DNA of 64,000 nt from an uncultured Muribaculaceae bacterium (GTDB lineage Bacteria; Bacteroidota; Bacteroidia; Bacteroidales; Muribaculaceae): contig CAJTZS010000018.1 in the NCBI GenBank assembly GCA_910584055.1, positions 1 to 64,000 of the forward strand. Reading direction: 5' to 3'. The notes beneath the pieces are model-generated. The model made no database searches. It was given only the letters and a program-made list of their open reading frames with translations, and was not told where the DNA came from. Of the stretch, positions 48,921 to 58,284 are shown in pieces; position 1 is the first letter of the stretch, and each line of letters opens with the position of its first letter. The position numbers were made by a program, and so were the translations under genes.

Positions 48921-51677
48921 ATGAAAATTATGCGAGACTATTATATGCTCCTTATTGTTCTTGTGTCGCTCTGCGTAGTGTCGGTTTCCTGTAGGGATGG
49001 AGGAAAGACATATAAGATTGCCGTGTCTCAATGCAGCCGGGATGACTGGCGAAACAAGATGAATGAGGAAATCGAACGTGAATTGCTCATTCATCCGGAG
49101 GCTACTGTCGAGATCCGTTCGGCAGACGATAGCAATGAGAAGCAGATTGAGGACATAAAATATTTTGCCGAAAATGGTTTTGATATTTTGATTGTGGCGC
49201 CAAACGAGGCAGATGCGGTCACACCGGCGATAGAAGCTGTCTACAACAGCGGAATTCCGGTTGTAGTTTTTGACAGGAATGTGAATGGACATTGCTACAC
49301 TGCTTTTCAAGGCGCTGACAATGAAAAATATGGAGAGTATGCAGCAAAATACGCCTCCAACCTGCTGCATGGTAAGGGGAAAGTGCTTGAGCTGTACGGC
49401 CTGAAAGGCTCTACGCCGGCGATAAACCGTCATATAGGATTTAAGAAGGAGATCGACAAGAATCCGGACATCAGCTTGGTTGCGAGCGCCTACGGCAACT
49501 GGAATTATGAAGACGCGTACAGGCTTGCAGATTCGATGCTTAATGTCCATCCGGACATTGAGCTGATATTCGCACATAACGACCGCATGGCAATAGCGGG
49601 CGCCGATGCAGCCAGATGTCACGGTATCGATCCTTATATATTAGGTATCGATGCTGCTCCTGAAATTGGCATGAAGGCGGTAAGGGATTCAATTATTGAT
49701 GCAACTTTCCTCTATCCCACTGAAGGACACCGGTTGATACGCACCGCATTGGCGATATTGAAAGGGGAGCCATACGACTCCGTTGCCTCCCTTCCTGTCC
49801 CATCCGCCGTGGATCTTGGGAATGCCGACATATTGCTTGTTCAGAATGAATCCTTGAAGGAGGAGACATCGAAAATGAAAAGTCTCAAGTCGGAGATCGA
49901 CCTCTACTGGGACAAACATTCCGCGCAGACTACTCTCTTCTATGTTAGTATAGCGTTCGTCATATTGTTGTGTGTCTTCCTCTTCCTTACATTGAAGGCA
50001 TATTGGCAGCGTAAGAAATATCAGGACACTCTTTTGCAGAAAAACGAACTTCTGGCAAAACAGCATGAACAGGAGAAGAAACTTAACGAGCAGTTGAAAG
50101 AGGCGACACAATCAAAACTGGTGTTCTTCACGAATGTCTCCCATGACCTTAGAACGCCCCTCACTTTGATAGCCGAACCGGTGGAACAGCTTGCCAAGGC
50201 AGACAACCTGACGTTGTCTCAGAAAACGTTGATTAAGATTGCCGATAAGAATGTAAGGATACTTAAACGCCTTATAAACCAGATATTGGATTTTCGCACA
50301 TATGAAAACGGCAAGTTGAATATCAATCTGACGGAAACGGATTTCGGCAAGCTTGCAGGCGAATGGGTGGAGGCTTTCCGGAATGCAGCGCGCAAACGTG
50401 ATATAAAATTAAAGGTTGAAATATCTGCGGATCAGGATTTCAGGATGGCGTTTGACGTAGAGAAAATGGAGAGGGTTTTCTATAACCTTATGTCTAATGC
50501 TTTGAAATATACTCCTGCCAACGGCGAGATCCGATTCGCCTGCAGTTGTGATGGCAAAGAATTGCGTTTTTCAGTAAAGGATAGCGGCCCAGGCATCAAG
50601 AGGGAAGATCAGGAACACATTTTTGACAGGTTTTTCCAGGTTGATAAGGTGCATCCTAAGGGTAGCGGCATCGGTTTGTCGCTTACCAAAGCCTTTGTAG
50701 AGCTTCATGGAGGCAAGATTTCTGTTGAAAGCAAAATGGAGGGAGGTTCGGAATTTACGGTCGTTATTCCCGTAGTGCATGTCGGAGAAAGTGATGGATG
50801 TCCACTACCCGTGACAGATAAACCGGATATTGCCGCGGAGCTGGGCGATGTGGGGCCAACAGAAAAAGATTTCTGTGCCGACAAGCCGCTTGTGTTGGTT
50901 ATAGATGATAATTCCGATATTAGGTCGATGCTGCGGGAACTTCTTTCGGATGAATATAATGTAATATTGGCTTGCAATGGGAAGGAAGGAGTTAAATTCG
51001 CTGCCCGTTATGTTCCGGATGCAGTGGTATGTGATGTCATGATGCCGGGAGTTGACGGTCTGGAATGCTGCCGTCTCATCAAGGGTGAAGTCTCTACTTC
51101 CCATATACCCATTCTTATGCTTACGGCTTGCTCTCTGGATGAACAGCGGGTGGCCGGCTACGACAGCGGGGCGGACGGATATGTGTCAAAACCATTCAAC
51201 AGTCAGGTGCTTCTATCACGGATAAAGAGTTTGATCGCGAACCGTCGGTTGATTAAGGATCTATGGGGCGGTCAGAATATACATGACGAAGGGAATCTCG
51301 AGAAGCCGAGTGTGACTGTCAACGACAAGCGTCCTGCGCCGAAGGATCAGGAAAACGAGTTTTATTCCCGTTTTATCGCTTTGGTGGAAAAGAACATGGG
51401 GGATGTGAACATGAATGTTGACCAGCTTGCTTCGGAAATGGGGTTGGGAAGGTCTCAGTTCTACAGAAAGATAAAGGCGTTGACCAACTACTCTCCTGTG
51501 GAACTGATAAGAAACATGCGTCTGAAGCGTGCGCGGCATCTATTGACCACCACCGACCGGTCGATTTCCGAGATCGGATACGAAGTGGGTTTTTCGACTC
51601 CGGCATATTTCTCCAAGTGTTACCGCGAGGCCTTCGGTGAAACGCCGTCTGACCTCCGCGCACGCCTGATGCCTTGA
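48921..51677 (+). CDS. Hybrid two-component sensor/regulator (HTCS) with sugar-binding sensor domain
   Basis: A 918-residue single-protein two-component system. Order: signal or anchor segment (about 9-22); periplasmic sugar-binding domain of the Peripla_BP_4/LacI type (about 30-310: YKIAVSQCSRDDWRNKMNEE, GIPVVVFDRN); a membrane helix (about 338-360); HisKA with phosphorylated H408 in NVSHDLRTPL; HATPase_c (about 510-620, GSGIGLSL); receiver domain with D705 in VVCDVMMPG; and an AraC-type DNA-binding domain (about 815-918). This is the layout of the fructose-sensing HTCS of the Bacteroides thetaiotaomicron fructan locus (BT1754), so monomeric fructose is the likely signal. It is divergent from the GH32 operon and upstream of susCD, both of which it probably activates. 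A Met at 48930 is an alternative start. Confidence 0.93.
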   Translation: MKIMRDYYMLLIVLVSLCVVSVSCRDGGKTYKIAVSQCSRDDWRNKMNEEIERELLIHPEATVEIRSADDSNEKQIEDIKYFAENGFDILIVAPNEADAVTPAIEAVYNSGIPVVVFDRNVNGHCYTAFQGADNEKYGEYAAKYASNLLHGKGKVLELYGLKGSTPAINRHIGFKKEIDKNPDISLVASAYGNWNYEDAYRLADSMLNVHPDIELIFAHNDRMAIAGADAARCHGIDPYILGIDAAPEIGMKAVRDSIIDATFLYPTEGHRLIRTALAILKGEPYDSVASLPVPSAVDLGNADILLVQNESLKEETSKMKSLKSEIDLYWDKHSAQTTLFYVSIAFVILLCVFLFLTLKAYWQRKKYQDTLLQKNELLAKQHEQEKKLNEQLKEATQSKLVFFTNVSHDLRTPLTLIAEPVEQLAKADNLTLSQKTLIKIADKNVRILKRLINQILDFRTYENGKLNINLTETDFGKLAGEWVEAFRNAARKRDIKLKVEISADQDFRMAFDVEKMERVFYNLMSNALKYTPANGEIRFACSCDGKELRFSVKDSGPGIKREDQEHIFDRFFQVDKVHPKGSGIGLSLTKAFVELHGGKISVESKMEGGSEFTVVIPVVHVGESDGCPLPVTDKPDIAAELGDVGPTEKDFCADKPLVLVIDDNSDIRSMLRELLSDEYNVILACNGKEGVKFAARYVPDAVVCDVMMPGVDGLECCRLIKGEVSTSHIPILMLTACSLDEQRVAGYDSGADGYVSKPFNSQVLLSRIKSLIANRRLIKDLWGGQNIHDEGNLEKPSVTVNDKRPAPKDQENEFYSRFIALVEKNMGDVNMNVDQLASEMGLGRSQFYRKIKALTNYSPVELIRNMRLKRARHLLTTTDRSISEIGYEVGFSTPAYFSKCYREAFGETPSDLRARLMP

Positions 51678-51703
51678 CTCATATTAAAAATGGGGCGAAG
51701 GAT

Positions 51704-51785
51704 ATAACAATCGGTGCATTGAAACAAAATTAATAATCGTCTCAACATAATTGAAAGGATTAATAAAGGAGTGATTGTAGTTTTG
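51704..51785 (+). promoter_or_regulatory. susC promoter region with HTCS-like site
   Basis: ATAACAATCGGTGCAT (51704-51719) matches the candidate operators at 48794-48830. TAGTTTTG (51778-51785) is a -7 element 33 bases before the ATG. No -33 element at proper distance, as expected for an activator-dependent promoter. Confidence 0.5.
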
Positions 51786-51818
51786 CACCAGATTTAATAA
51801 CCAAACTAATAATTCATC

Positions 51819-54800
51819 ATGAAAAAATCACTCCTAAGTGCGTTGCTGCTTCTAATAGCAGCTTTCACGACGCAAGCGCAGAATATCACTGTGCAGGGAA
51901 CGGTTCTCTCAAAGACGGATGGCGAGCCCTTGATAGGTGCGACAGTCATGTCGGAAGCCACGAAAAAAGGTGTAGCCACTGATCTTGACGGTAATTTCAA
52001 TTTGACCGTTCCAAAAGGTTCAATGTTGACTGTGACATATGTCGGATTTGTTCCGACAACAGTCAAGGCCGAAGAAAAACTCACCATTTATCTTTCAGAA
52101 GATTCAGAACTTCTCGACGAAGTGGTTGTGATCGGGTATCAAACCGTACGCAAGGCCGACCTGACTGGCGCGGTATCGGTTGTTTCGACGAAATCTCTTG
52201 AAACGAGTGCCGACACTGATCCTATGCGGGCGTTGCAAGGTAAAGTGCCCGGCATGACAATTACTACGAGTGGAGCTCCGTCAGGGACCGGAACAGTCCG
52301 GATCAGAGGTATAGGCTCATTCAACGCATCTCAAGATCCCTTGTTTATCATTGATGGAGTTCCCACAACTGCAACTCTCAATTCATTGAATATGAACGAC
52401 ATCGAGAGTATGCAGGTTCTTAAGGATGCCGCCTCTGCCTCCATATATGGTTCAAGGGCAGCCAATGGCGTAATCATTATAACCACAAAGAATGGCAAAA
52501 ATGCAAAAGATGGCAAAGTCAAGGTTTATCTGTCTGCCAATCTGACAGCTCAGTTTTATTCTTCACAATCGAAAATGAAACTGCTTGACACCCCCGGATA
52601 TGCCACTGCCATGGCTCAGGCAGCTCTCAACGATGGAATCGATCCGATAGGATATGCACAAGGTTATGGCCTGGACCTGTCTGCTAAAGACGGTTATCCG
52701 ATTCGTGCATATGACCCTTCAACTAATCAGTATGTTGATTATCGGGTAAATGGCCGGTATGACGGCTTTATCAATACCAAACGTACCATGCGTTTTTCAG
52801 ATACCAACTGGCTTGATGAAATTTCGCGCACGGGATTTTCCCAAAGCTATGACGCAGCGGTATCAGCCTCAAATGAAAAAGGCTCATCCTTTTTCTCGCT
52901 TGGCTACAAGAAAAACAATGGTATATTGAAATATACCGATTTTGAGAATTTCTCTGCACGAATCAATACATCCTACAACATAAGCAAGGTTTTAAGCGTG
53001 GGTGAGAATTTCACTCTCACGTATACCGACCAAGTGAATTGCGAGCCTCTGGAGAACGCATTGAAGATGCCGAGCATCGTTCCTGTTTTCGAGACGGACA
53101 GAACAACCTATGCCGGACCCGTCGGAAATATGAGCGACCGTCAGAATCCGTTGAGGGAGCTTGCATTTAACAAAGACAATGCCCTTAAAATATGGCGTAT
53201 TTTCGGTAACGCATATGTTGATGTGAAACCTTTCAAAGGTTTTCTGTTCCGCTCTAATTTCGGTCTGGATTATGATGCCGCGTTCATTCATTCATATCGA
53301 TATACATTCCATAGCGATATAGTCAATAATGACACAAACGGCACCACGTTGTCTCAGGCAAATGACTCCAAATGGACATGGACCAACACCATCAATTACG
53401 ATTTCACGATAAAGAATGACCATAATTTCACGCTCCTCGGAGGTATGGAGATGTTTCGTCAGAACAGAATAGATTTCTCTGGTGAAAATCAGGATTATTC
53501 CATTGAAACGCCTGATTATATGTATCCCGATGCCGCAGTGGGTGTTGCGAAATCAAAGGGAAACAGGTCGGCGTATTCACTTATATCATTCTTCGGAAAG
53601 GCAGACTATAACTGGAAAAACCTGTTGCTTGCATCTTTTACCATCCGTTATGACGGTTCATCACGTTTCGGTAAGAACAACCGTTACGCCACCTTCCCGG
53701 CAGCCACCCTCGGTTATAGGGTATCCGAGCATATCGACAAAAACTGGCTTGATGATTTGAAAATCCGTTTGTCGTGGGGTAAGACCGGTAACCAGGCAAT
53801 CGATAACAATGCCCGTTATTCTCTGTTCGTTTCCGATTACGGCAATGACCGCGTCACATCTACGGCTTATGACCTTCTTCTCCAGCAGAGCGGAATTTTC
53901 CCATCCGGGTATTTTGCAAGCCAGACAGCCAATAACAACCTTAAATGGGAAAGCACTACGCAATCGAATATAGGTATTGATTTCGCGTTTCTCAACAATC
54001 GTCTTTACGGAACATGGGATACCTACATCAAAGATGTCAAGGACATGCTGATACGTCCGGCATATCTTGGTTCAATGGGTGAGGGGGGCGCGTCCTGGGC
54101 GAATGGTCCGTCCCTGAGGAACTGGGGTATGGAATTCCTGGCAGGATGGCGCGACGAACTCGCGTGCGGATTCTCATACAAGGCTACCCTGAATTTAGAT
54201 TTCTTCCGCAGCAAGGTGACATATCTTCCGGCAACAGCAACAGGATCCTATGCACATACCCCGACACAGAATCTTGTCGAGTCCAAGATGCCGTATGGTT
54301 CAATCGTCGGTTATGTATGGGACGGAATCTTCCAGAACGCAGCGGAGGTTGCCGCTTCAGGTCAGCCGAATGCACGCGTCGGAGGCATGAAATATAAAGA
54401 TCTTGACGGCAACGGAGAAATCACGGATAAAGACCAGACATGGATTTTCAATCCGGTCCCCGACCTTTCTTTCGGCCTTAATATAGAGCTTGGTTACAAG
54501 AACTTTGATTTTCAGATGTTCTGGCAGGGCGTTCTCGGACAGGATGTCTATAATGACCAGAAATTCCAGACAGACTTCTGGAGTGTGAACGACACCGGCA
54601 GTAACAAGGGTGTCAGGGTGCTCGACGGCTGGCTTCCGGTAGTGAATACAGGCTCGACAATCCCAATGCTCACCACGAGCAACAACGGAGACGAAGGACG
54701 CTGCTCTTCTTATTTTGTTGAAAACGGTTCTTATGGAAAGCTCCGCACTTTGCAGGTCGGCTACAACCTCCCTTCAAAAGTTCTATCAAAACTGCGCATG

Positions 54801-54941
54801 TCTAAGGCAAGAGTATATGTGTCCGGTCAGAACCTGCTCACAATCAAGAGTAAGAGCCTGACATGCACGGATCCTGAGAATCCGAGGTGGATGTATCCTC
54901 TTTCCACATCCGTTTCGTTCGGTTTCCAGGTTGAATTCTAA
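51819..54941 (+). CDS. SusC-like TonB-dependent outer-membrane transporter
   Basis: A 1040-residue outer-membrane receptor that imports oligosaccharides with energy from TonB. Signal peptide to TTQAQ; then a CarboxypepD_reg-like domain (about 22-100: ITVQGTVLSKTDGEPLIGAT), the conserved DEVVVIGYQTVRKADLTGAV junction (TonB box region), plug domain (about 110-230: PLFIIDGVPTTATLNSLN) and a 22-strand barrel ending in SFGFQVEF. Length and motifs are typical for SusC. The gene overlaps nothing, but susD starts 31 bases after its stop, so they are one operon. Fructan oligosaccharides are the likely cargo because of the GH32, kinase and sensor next to it. Confidence 0.95.
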   Translation: MKKSLLSALLLLIAAFTTQAQNITVQGTVLSKTDGEPLIGATVMSEATKKGVATDLDGNFNLTVPKGSMLTVTYVGFVPTTVKAEEKLTIYLSEDSELLDEVVVIGYQTVRKADLTGAVSVVSTKSLETSADTDPMRALQGKVPGMTITTSGAPSGTGTVRIRGIGSFNASQDPLFIIDGVPTTATLNSLNMNDIESMQVLKDAASASIYGSRAANGVIIITTKNGKNAKDGKVKVYLSANLTAQFYSSQSKMKLLDTPGYATAMAQAALNDGIDPIGYAQGYGLDLSAKDGYPIRAYDPSTNQYVDYRVNGRYDGFINTKRTMRFSDTNWLDEISRTGFSQSYDAAVSASNEKGSSFFSLGYKKNNGILKYTDFENFSARINTSYNISKVLSVGENFTLTYTDQVNCEPLENALKMPSIVPVFETDRTTYAGPVGNMSDRQNPLRELAFNKDNALKIWRIFGNAYVDVKPFKGFLFRSNFGLDYDAAFIHSYRYTFHSDIVNNDTNGTTLSQANDSKWTWTNTINYDFTIKNDHNFTLLGGMEMFRQNRIDFSGENQDYSIETPDYMYPDAAVGVAKSKGNRSAYSLISFFGKADYNWKNLLLASFTIRYDGSSRFGKNNRYATFPAATLGYRVSEHIDKNWLDDLKIRLSWGKTGNQAIDNNARYSLFVSDYGNDRVTSTAYDLLLQQSGIFPSGYFASQTANNNLKWESTTQSNIGIDFAFLNNRLYGTWDTYIKDVKDMLIRPAYLGSMGEGGASWANGPSLRNWGMEFLAGWRDELACGFSYKATLNLDFFRSKVTYLPATATGSYAHTPTQNLVESKMPYGSIVGYVWDGIFQNAAEVAASGQPNARVGGMKYKDLDGNGEITDKDQTWIFNPVPDLSFGLNIELGYKNFDFQMFWQGVLGQDVYNDQKFQTDFWSVNDTGSNKGVRVLDGWLPVVNTGSTIPMLTTSNNGDEGRCSSYFVENGSYGKLRTLQVGYNLPSKVLSKLRMSKARVYVSGQNLLTIKSKSLTCTDPENPRWMYPLSTSVSFGFQVEF

Positions 54942-54972
54942 ATTCGTTAACCAGTTTTTAATACAGAAAATT

Positions 54973-56745
54973 ATGAAGCTATTCAAACTATATATGATAT
55001 CGATGGCAGCCATAGGAGGCATGATGCTGACTGCCTGCGATGATTTTATCGACGTACCTCCCACGGGGGTGATCGACGAGAGGGAGGCTTATAAAGAGCC
55101 TGAGAAAATGGTGAATGCCGCTTATGCAATGCTTGGAGACTGCTGGTATACCTATCCTTTCAATTTATGGCCATATGGAGACCTCGGTTCCGACGATTGT
55201 GTGAAGGGGGGATGGGGACTTGGTGACACCGGCTATCATCCTATGGAAATATGGAAGAACCTGACATCCACCTCCGGTGAACTTGATGAGTTATGGTATA
55301 GGCTTTATTGTGCCATCTCCCGTTGCAACCGCGCTATCGTGGCCCTCAATGAATACGGTCCTGCTGCCCTTGGACAGGAAACTACAAATCTGCGGCTGGC
55401 GGAAGTGCATTTCCTTCGCGGTCATTTTTATTTCAAGTTGCTGACCATGTTCCGCCAGATTCCGTGGATAGATGAGAATGTGATGGAGGACGGGGCATGG
55501 GAGCAAACTCCGAATAATCAGTTCACTTACCAAGAGCTGTTCGATAAGGTGATCAATGAGTTCAAAATAGCGTATGACACCCTTCCTCAGGAAATGCCGG
55601 ATGGCGGACGCGCCGATAAAATAGCGGCTGCCGCGTATCTTGCAAAATGTTACCTGACTATTGCATGGGGAGACGGATATGAGGCAACTGACGGAGTTGA
55701 CCATATCAATGTTGAATATATGAAGAAGGTTGAGGAATACACCAACGTTGTCAAGAATTCCCGCTTCGGTTATCTTGAAGATTTCGGCGACATCTTCCTG
55801 CCTGAATACAAGAACAGCAAGGAATCTGTATTTGCCGTTCAGACATCCTCCTATAAGGAGGACCATACAAGGTTCGGTCGTTGCAACTGGTCGAATACAT
55901 TGAATGGATGCTGGGGTATATGGTCTTGCGGTTGGGATTGTCATAAACCGTCGCAGAATCTTGTATGCGCATTCAAGACCAGGGACGGTCTCCCAATGTT
56001 CGATGACTATGATAACGATTATGCATATCCTGAGGCCGGCGTTGCATCTCCGCAGAAATGGGACCCACGCCTGTTCCACACCGTCGGTATGCCATCGTTC
56101 CCATACAAATATGAATCTGAATACACATTGACCATTGATAATACCCGGGATCCTAACGATTATGGCTACTATTCCTCACTTAAGGAAGTTCCGCAGCGCA
56201 GTCAGGGAGAAACATTCGATGGGTCATGGCAGGCATTTGCAATGAATGATTATGTTTTCCGCTACTCTGATGTCATGCTTATGCGTGCGGAGGCCTTGAT
56301 TGAACTTGATAATCTCTCCGAAGCGAGAACGATAATAAACGAAATACGGCAACGGGCAGCCAATTCAATTGATAAACACATTGATTATGCAAAGGATTTC
56401 TGTCAGATTTCACTGTATCCGGCATCATATTTCGATGATAAGGCAACGGCCCGTAAATGTCTGCAATGGGAAAGGCGCCTTGAGATGGCAATGGAGAGCA
56501 GCCGCTATTTCGATCTCCGCAGATGGGGTATTGCCTCGAAGGTGCTAAACGAATATTTCACATATGAATCCGGGGCTTTCAGGACAATTCCAGACGAGAA
56601 TTCACCGACAGGCTATACCGACGTAAGATATGGTCAGTATTACAGCGATGCCCATTATACGCCGGGCAAAAACGAATTCTATCCGATTCCTTATAACCAA
56701 CTTTATTACGTACCCAATCTGTATGTTCAGAACAAAGGGTATTAG
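54973..56745 (+). CDS. SusD/RagB-family glycan-binding lipoprotein
   Basis: A 590-residue surface lipoprotein that caps the SusC barrel and binds glycan. The lipobox MLTAC sits at about residues 17-21, followed by DDFIDVPPTGVIDEREAY. SusD hallmarks: the TPR-rich N-terminal part (LRLAEVHFLRGHFYFKLLTM), the AYLAKCYLT segment, and the C-terminal YRYSDVMLMRAEALIELDN and ECLQWERRLEMAMESSRYFD-type region (here KCLQWERRLEMAMESSRYFD). Start at 54973 chosen for the lipoprotein signal; the 14 preceding in-frame residues would overlap susC. A strong terminator follows. Confidence 0.95.
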   Translation: MKLFKLYMISMAAIGGMMLTACDDFIDVPPTGVIDEREAYKEPEKMVNAAYAMLGDCWYTYPFNLWPYGDLGSDDCVKGGWGLGDTGYHPMEIWKNLTSTSGELDELWYRLYCAISRCNRAIVALNEYGPAALGQETTNLRLAEVHFLRGHFYFKLLTMFRQIPWIDENVMEDGAWEQTPNNQFTYQELFDKVINEFKIAYDTLPQEMPDGGRADKIAAAAYLAKCYLTIAWGDGYEATDGVDHINVEYMKKVEEYTNVVKNSRFGYLEDFGDIFLPEYKNSKESVFAVQTSSYKEDHTRFGRCNWSNTLNGCWGIWSCGWDCHKPSQNLVCAFKTRDGLPMFDDYDNDYAYPEAGVASPQKWDPRLFHTVGMPSFPYKYESEYTLTIDNTRDPNDYGYYSSLKEVPQRSQGETFDGSWQAFAMNDYVFRYSDVMLMRAEALIELDNLSEARTIINEIRQRAANSIDKHIDYAKDFCQISLYPASYFDDKATARKCLQWERRLEMAMESSRYFDLRRWGIASKVLNEYFTYESGAFRTIPDENSPTGYTDVRYGQYYSDAHYTPGKNEFYPIPYNQLYYVPNLYVQNKGY

Positions 56746-56775
56746 AAGTTGTTTTTAGCAACTTTCAAATCAAGT

Positions 56776-56816
56776 AATAATGCCTTCCGCTTCAATTTGC
56801 AGCGGAGGGCATTATT
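56776..56816. terminator. Bidirectional terminator after susD
   Basis: AATAATGCCTTCCGCT (56776-56791) pairs with AGCGGAGGGCATTATT (56801-56816) with one G-U pair, then TTAT. The DUF4827 gene on the other strand ends at 56824, so it can serve both. Confidence 0.85.
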
Positions 56817-56823
56817 TTATGAT

Positions 56824-57363
56824 CTAATTTGGAATTCTGTAATATCGTATATTGTATAGGAAGGGGGTGACGCTGTTGGTTTCACCCGCAAATCCTGCTT
56901 CCGAAGCTGCAACAAGATTGACTTCGCTATCGTCGGGCAAACCTAAAAGCATGGGCATCTGAATGGCTGCCCCCCATTGTAGAGTGGATGGTTTGTCTGA
57001 TCCAAGTTCGAAATATGTCACATCCTGAGTCAGACTGTTGCCGTTGCCCTGACTATTGGGAAGCACTCCATTCTCCAGATAATAGAGAAGATTGTAGCGT
57101 AGAAATCTGAAATATATCTGTTCATCAGCGGTCGCGGCAGGTCCGGCGCCCATTCTGACTACCTGCATATAGACTGTGCCCTCAGGATTGAGTTTATAAA
57201 AGGGGGCTACGGAGCCGACCTGTATATCGCCTATGGCAGGCAGCTGGTCTATGACATCGAATTTCGACAGATATTTCTTCATGGCCCTTCGTTCCGTCTT
57301 TTTCAAATCTTCAAGGGTGCAGGGATTCTGAGTAATCGTATTATATAACACTTTATATAACAC
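56824..57363 (-). pseudogene. DUF4827 lipoprotein gene lacking its signal peptide
   Basis: The 179-residue frame carries the complete FKBP-like body of the Bacteroidales DUF4827 family: AIGDIQVGSVAPFYKLNPEG, YMQVVRMGAGPAATADEQIY FRFLRYNLLYYLENG and FLYNIRYYRIPN at the end. Members of that family begin with a lipoprotein signal and a Cys shortly before the helix 'LEDLKKTERRAMKKYL'. Here the frame begins with GTG and MLYKVLYNTITQNPCTL, with a stop codon (TAA) in frame 15 bases before it, so the signal is absent though a Cys remains in the right place. The 5' end abuts the AlbA_2-like remnant. It was probably cut off by an insertion or deletion; a cytoplasmic product is conceivable. Confidence 0.7.
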
Positions 57364-57375
57364 TCCCTTAGTATT

Positions 57376-57812
57376 TTATATCTCCCAATGGCCTCCTTTT
57401 TTTGAGCCAATGTAGCGTACCCTATCAGAAAGAGCAGCGAGTTCACGCTCGATTGTCTTTGTGGCGACTCCGATAGTGGTTGCTATTTCTGCTCTTGTGG
57501 TTTGAGGATTCTCAATGATTAGGGCTATGATTCTCTGCTGCTGCTCGGTTAAATTTTTAGCGACATTTTTAGCGACATTTTTGTCGCTTGTGTCTGTTAT
57601 CCTTTGGATAGCAGACTTTAGGGGGAAAGTAATGGTAGCGATAGTTCGGTCGCTTTCAATGATTGGTTTGATGCCGGTGAGGTTTTTCCAACTTGTGAGT
57701 TTGTTCATGTCATATCCGGCATTTCTTCGGCAGTTCAGACTTCGCGGTTTTGACCTCGAAAATCATCCCATTCTATGTCGTGTAGCCTCACTACAAGTTC
57801 CTGTTTCGTCAT
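57376..57812 (-). pseudogene. AlbA_2-type DNA-binding protein gene with large internal deletion and frameshift
   Basis: The ATG at 57812 opens MTKQELVVRLHDIEWDDF, the usual start of AlbA_2 domain proteins (ATP-binding/RecG-like regulators that read 'WDDFEVKEAKSAVPK'). One extra C then shifts the frame; in the corrected frame EVKTAKSELPK follows, and soon after comes a stop. From 57708 a separate ATG frame (110 residues) encodes the family's C-terminus: KNVAKNLTEQQQRIIALIIE, then a winged helix (TTRAEIATTIGVATKTIERE) and GSKKGGHWEI. The middle ~300 residues are gone. Promoter sequence in front of the ATG at 57812 is intact. The 110-residue piece might still be translated as a small HTH protein. 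Confidence 0.7.
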
Positions 57813-57819
57813 GCCGCTA

Positions 57820-57850
57820 CAAAGATAGTCAAATTTTGCCATTACTACAA
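57820..57850 (-). promoter_or_regulatory. Consensus promoter of the AlbA_2-like remnant
   Basis: On the minus strand TTG (57850-57848), 20 bases, TATCTTTG (57827-57820). The ATG at 57812 is only 8 bases past the -7 element, so the transcript would be nearly leaderless. Confidence 0.6.
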
Positions 57851-57971
57851 TTGCAACCCGGTTTCTGTCCCTGCGTATCCGCAGCTTTCCCGCCGTAATT
57901 GTTATATATCTTTTCCTTAAAATACAAGTATGTTGGAAAATTTGTTTTATATTTGCAGAAAACAAACAGCC

Positions 57972-58070
57972 ATGGAAATTTTGGCGTAACCAACACCTTA
58001 AGGTGTTAGTAAAGTATAGCGTGAAATAGCTGAACGCAAGACAAAATTTAGTGGTGGCTATTTGATTTAA
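57972..58070 (+). pseudogene. Decayed copy of the 59-residue zeta-partner-like gene
   Basis: Read from the ATG at 57972 in one frame: MEILA-stop-PTP-stop-GVSKV-stop-REIAERKTKFSGGYLI-stop. The second half resembles GIRKAQREMVERKAKLGEYV of the intact small gene at 58832-59011, and the TAG aligns with a Gln codon (CAG). Three internal stops make it a pseudogene. Inside lies a perfect 16-bp palindrome AACACCTTAAGGTGTT (57992-58007), which may be chance or an operator left from an older arrangement. It is followed 5 bases later by the DUF3791 remnant. Confidence 0.45.
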
Positions 58071-58075
58071 TGATT

Positions 58076-58259
58076 ATGGATAACAAAACACTATAATTTG
58101 TAACATATTGTATCTGTAAACTCGCTCAGGCACTGAAAATAAGCCAGCGGGAGGTTTATCGGCTTCTAAAGCAATCTGTTATTATACGATTATATCGTGC
58201 CATCGTATTCACATCTCAGAGGGGCATTGCTTGTCAGGAATTTGGGTTGGATTACATGA
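58076..58259 (+). pseudogene. DUF3791-family gene remnant with nonsense codon and frameshift
   Basis: The ATG at 58076 reads MDNKTL-stop-FVTYCICKLAQALKISQREV then YRLLKQSVII; a one-base shift near 58190 then gives DYIVPSYSHLRGALLVRNLG to a stop at 58257-58259. This is the DUF3791 pattern ('FV.YCI..LA..L.IS..EVYRLLK.SGI..DYI..SY'), a family of small proteins found next to ADP-ribosyltransferase-like toxins (DUF3990) and other toxin-antitoxin-like genes. Two disruptions make it non-functional. The zeta-toxin-like gene follows 25 bases later. Confidence 0.6.
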
Positions 58260-58284
58260 ATTAAAGGAAAAAATAGTTGTTGTA

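Noticed and set aside
55291..56079. A 262-residue antisense frame inside susD
   Set aside because: It is opposite an intact SusD gene; composition and lack of motifs mark it as a shadow.
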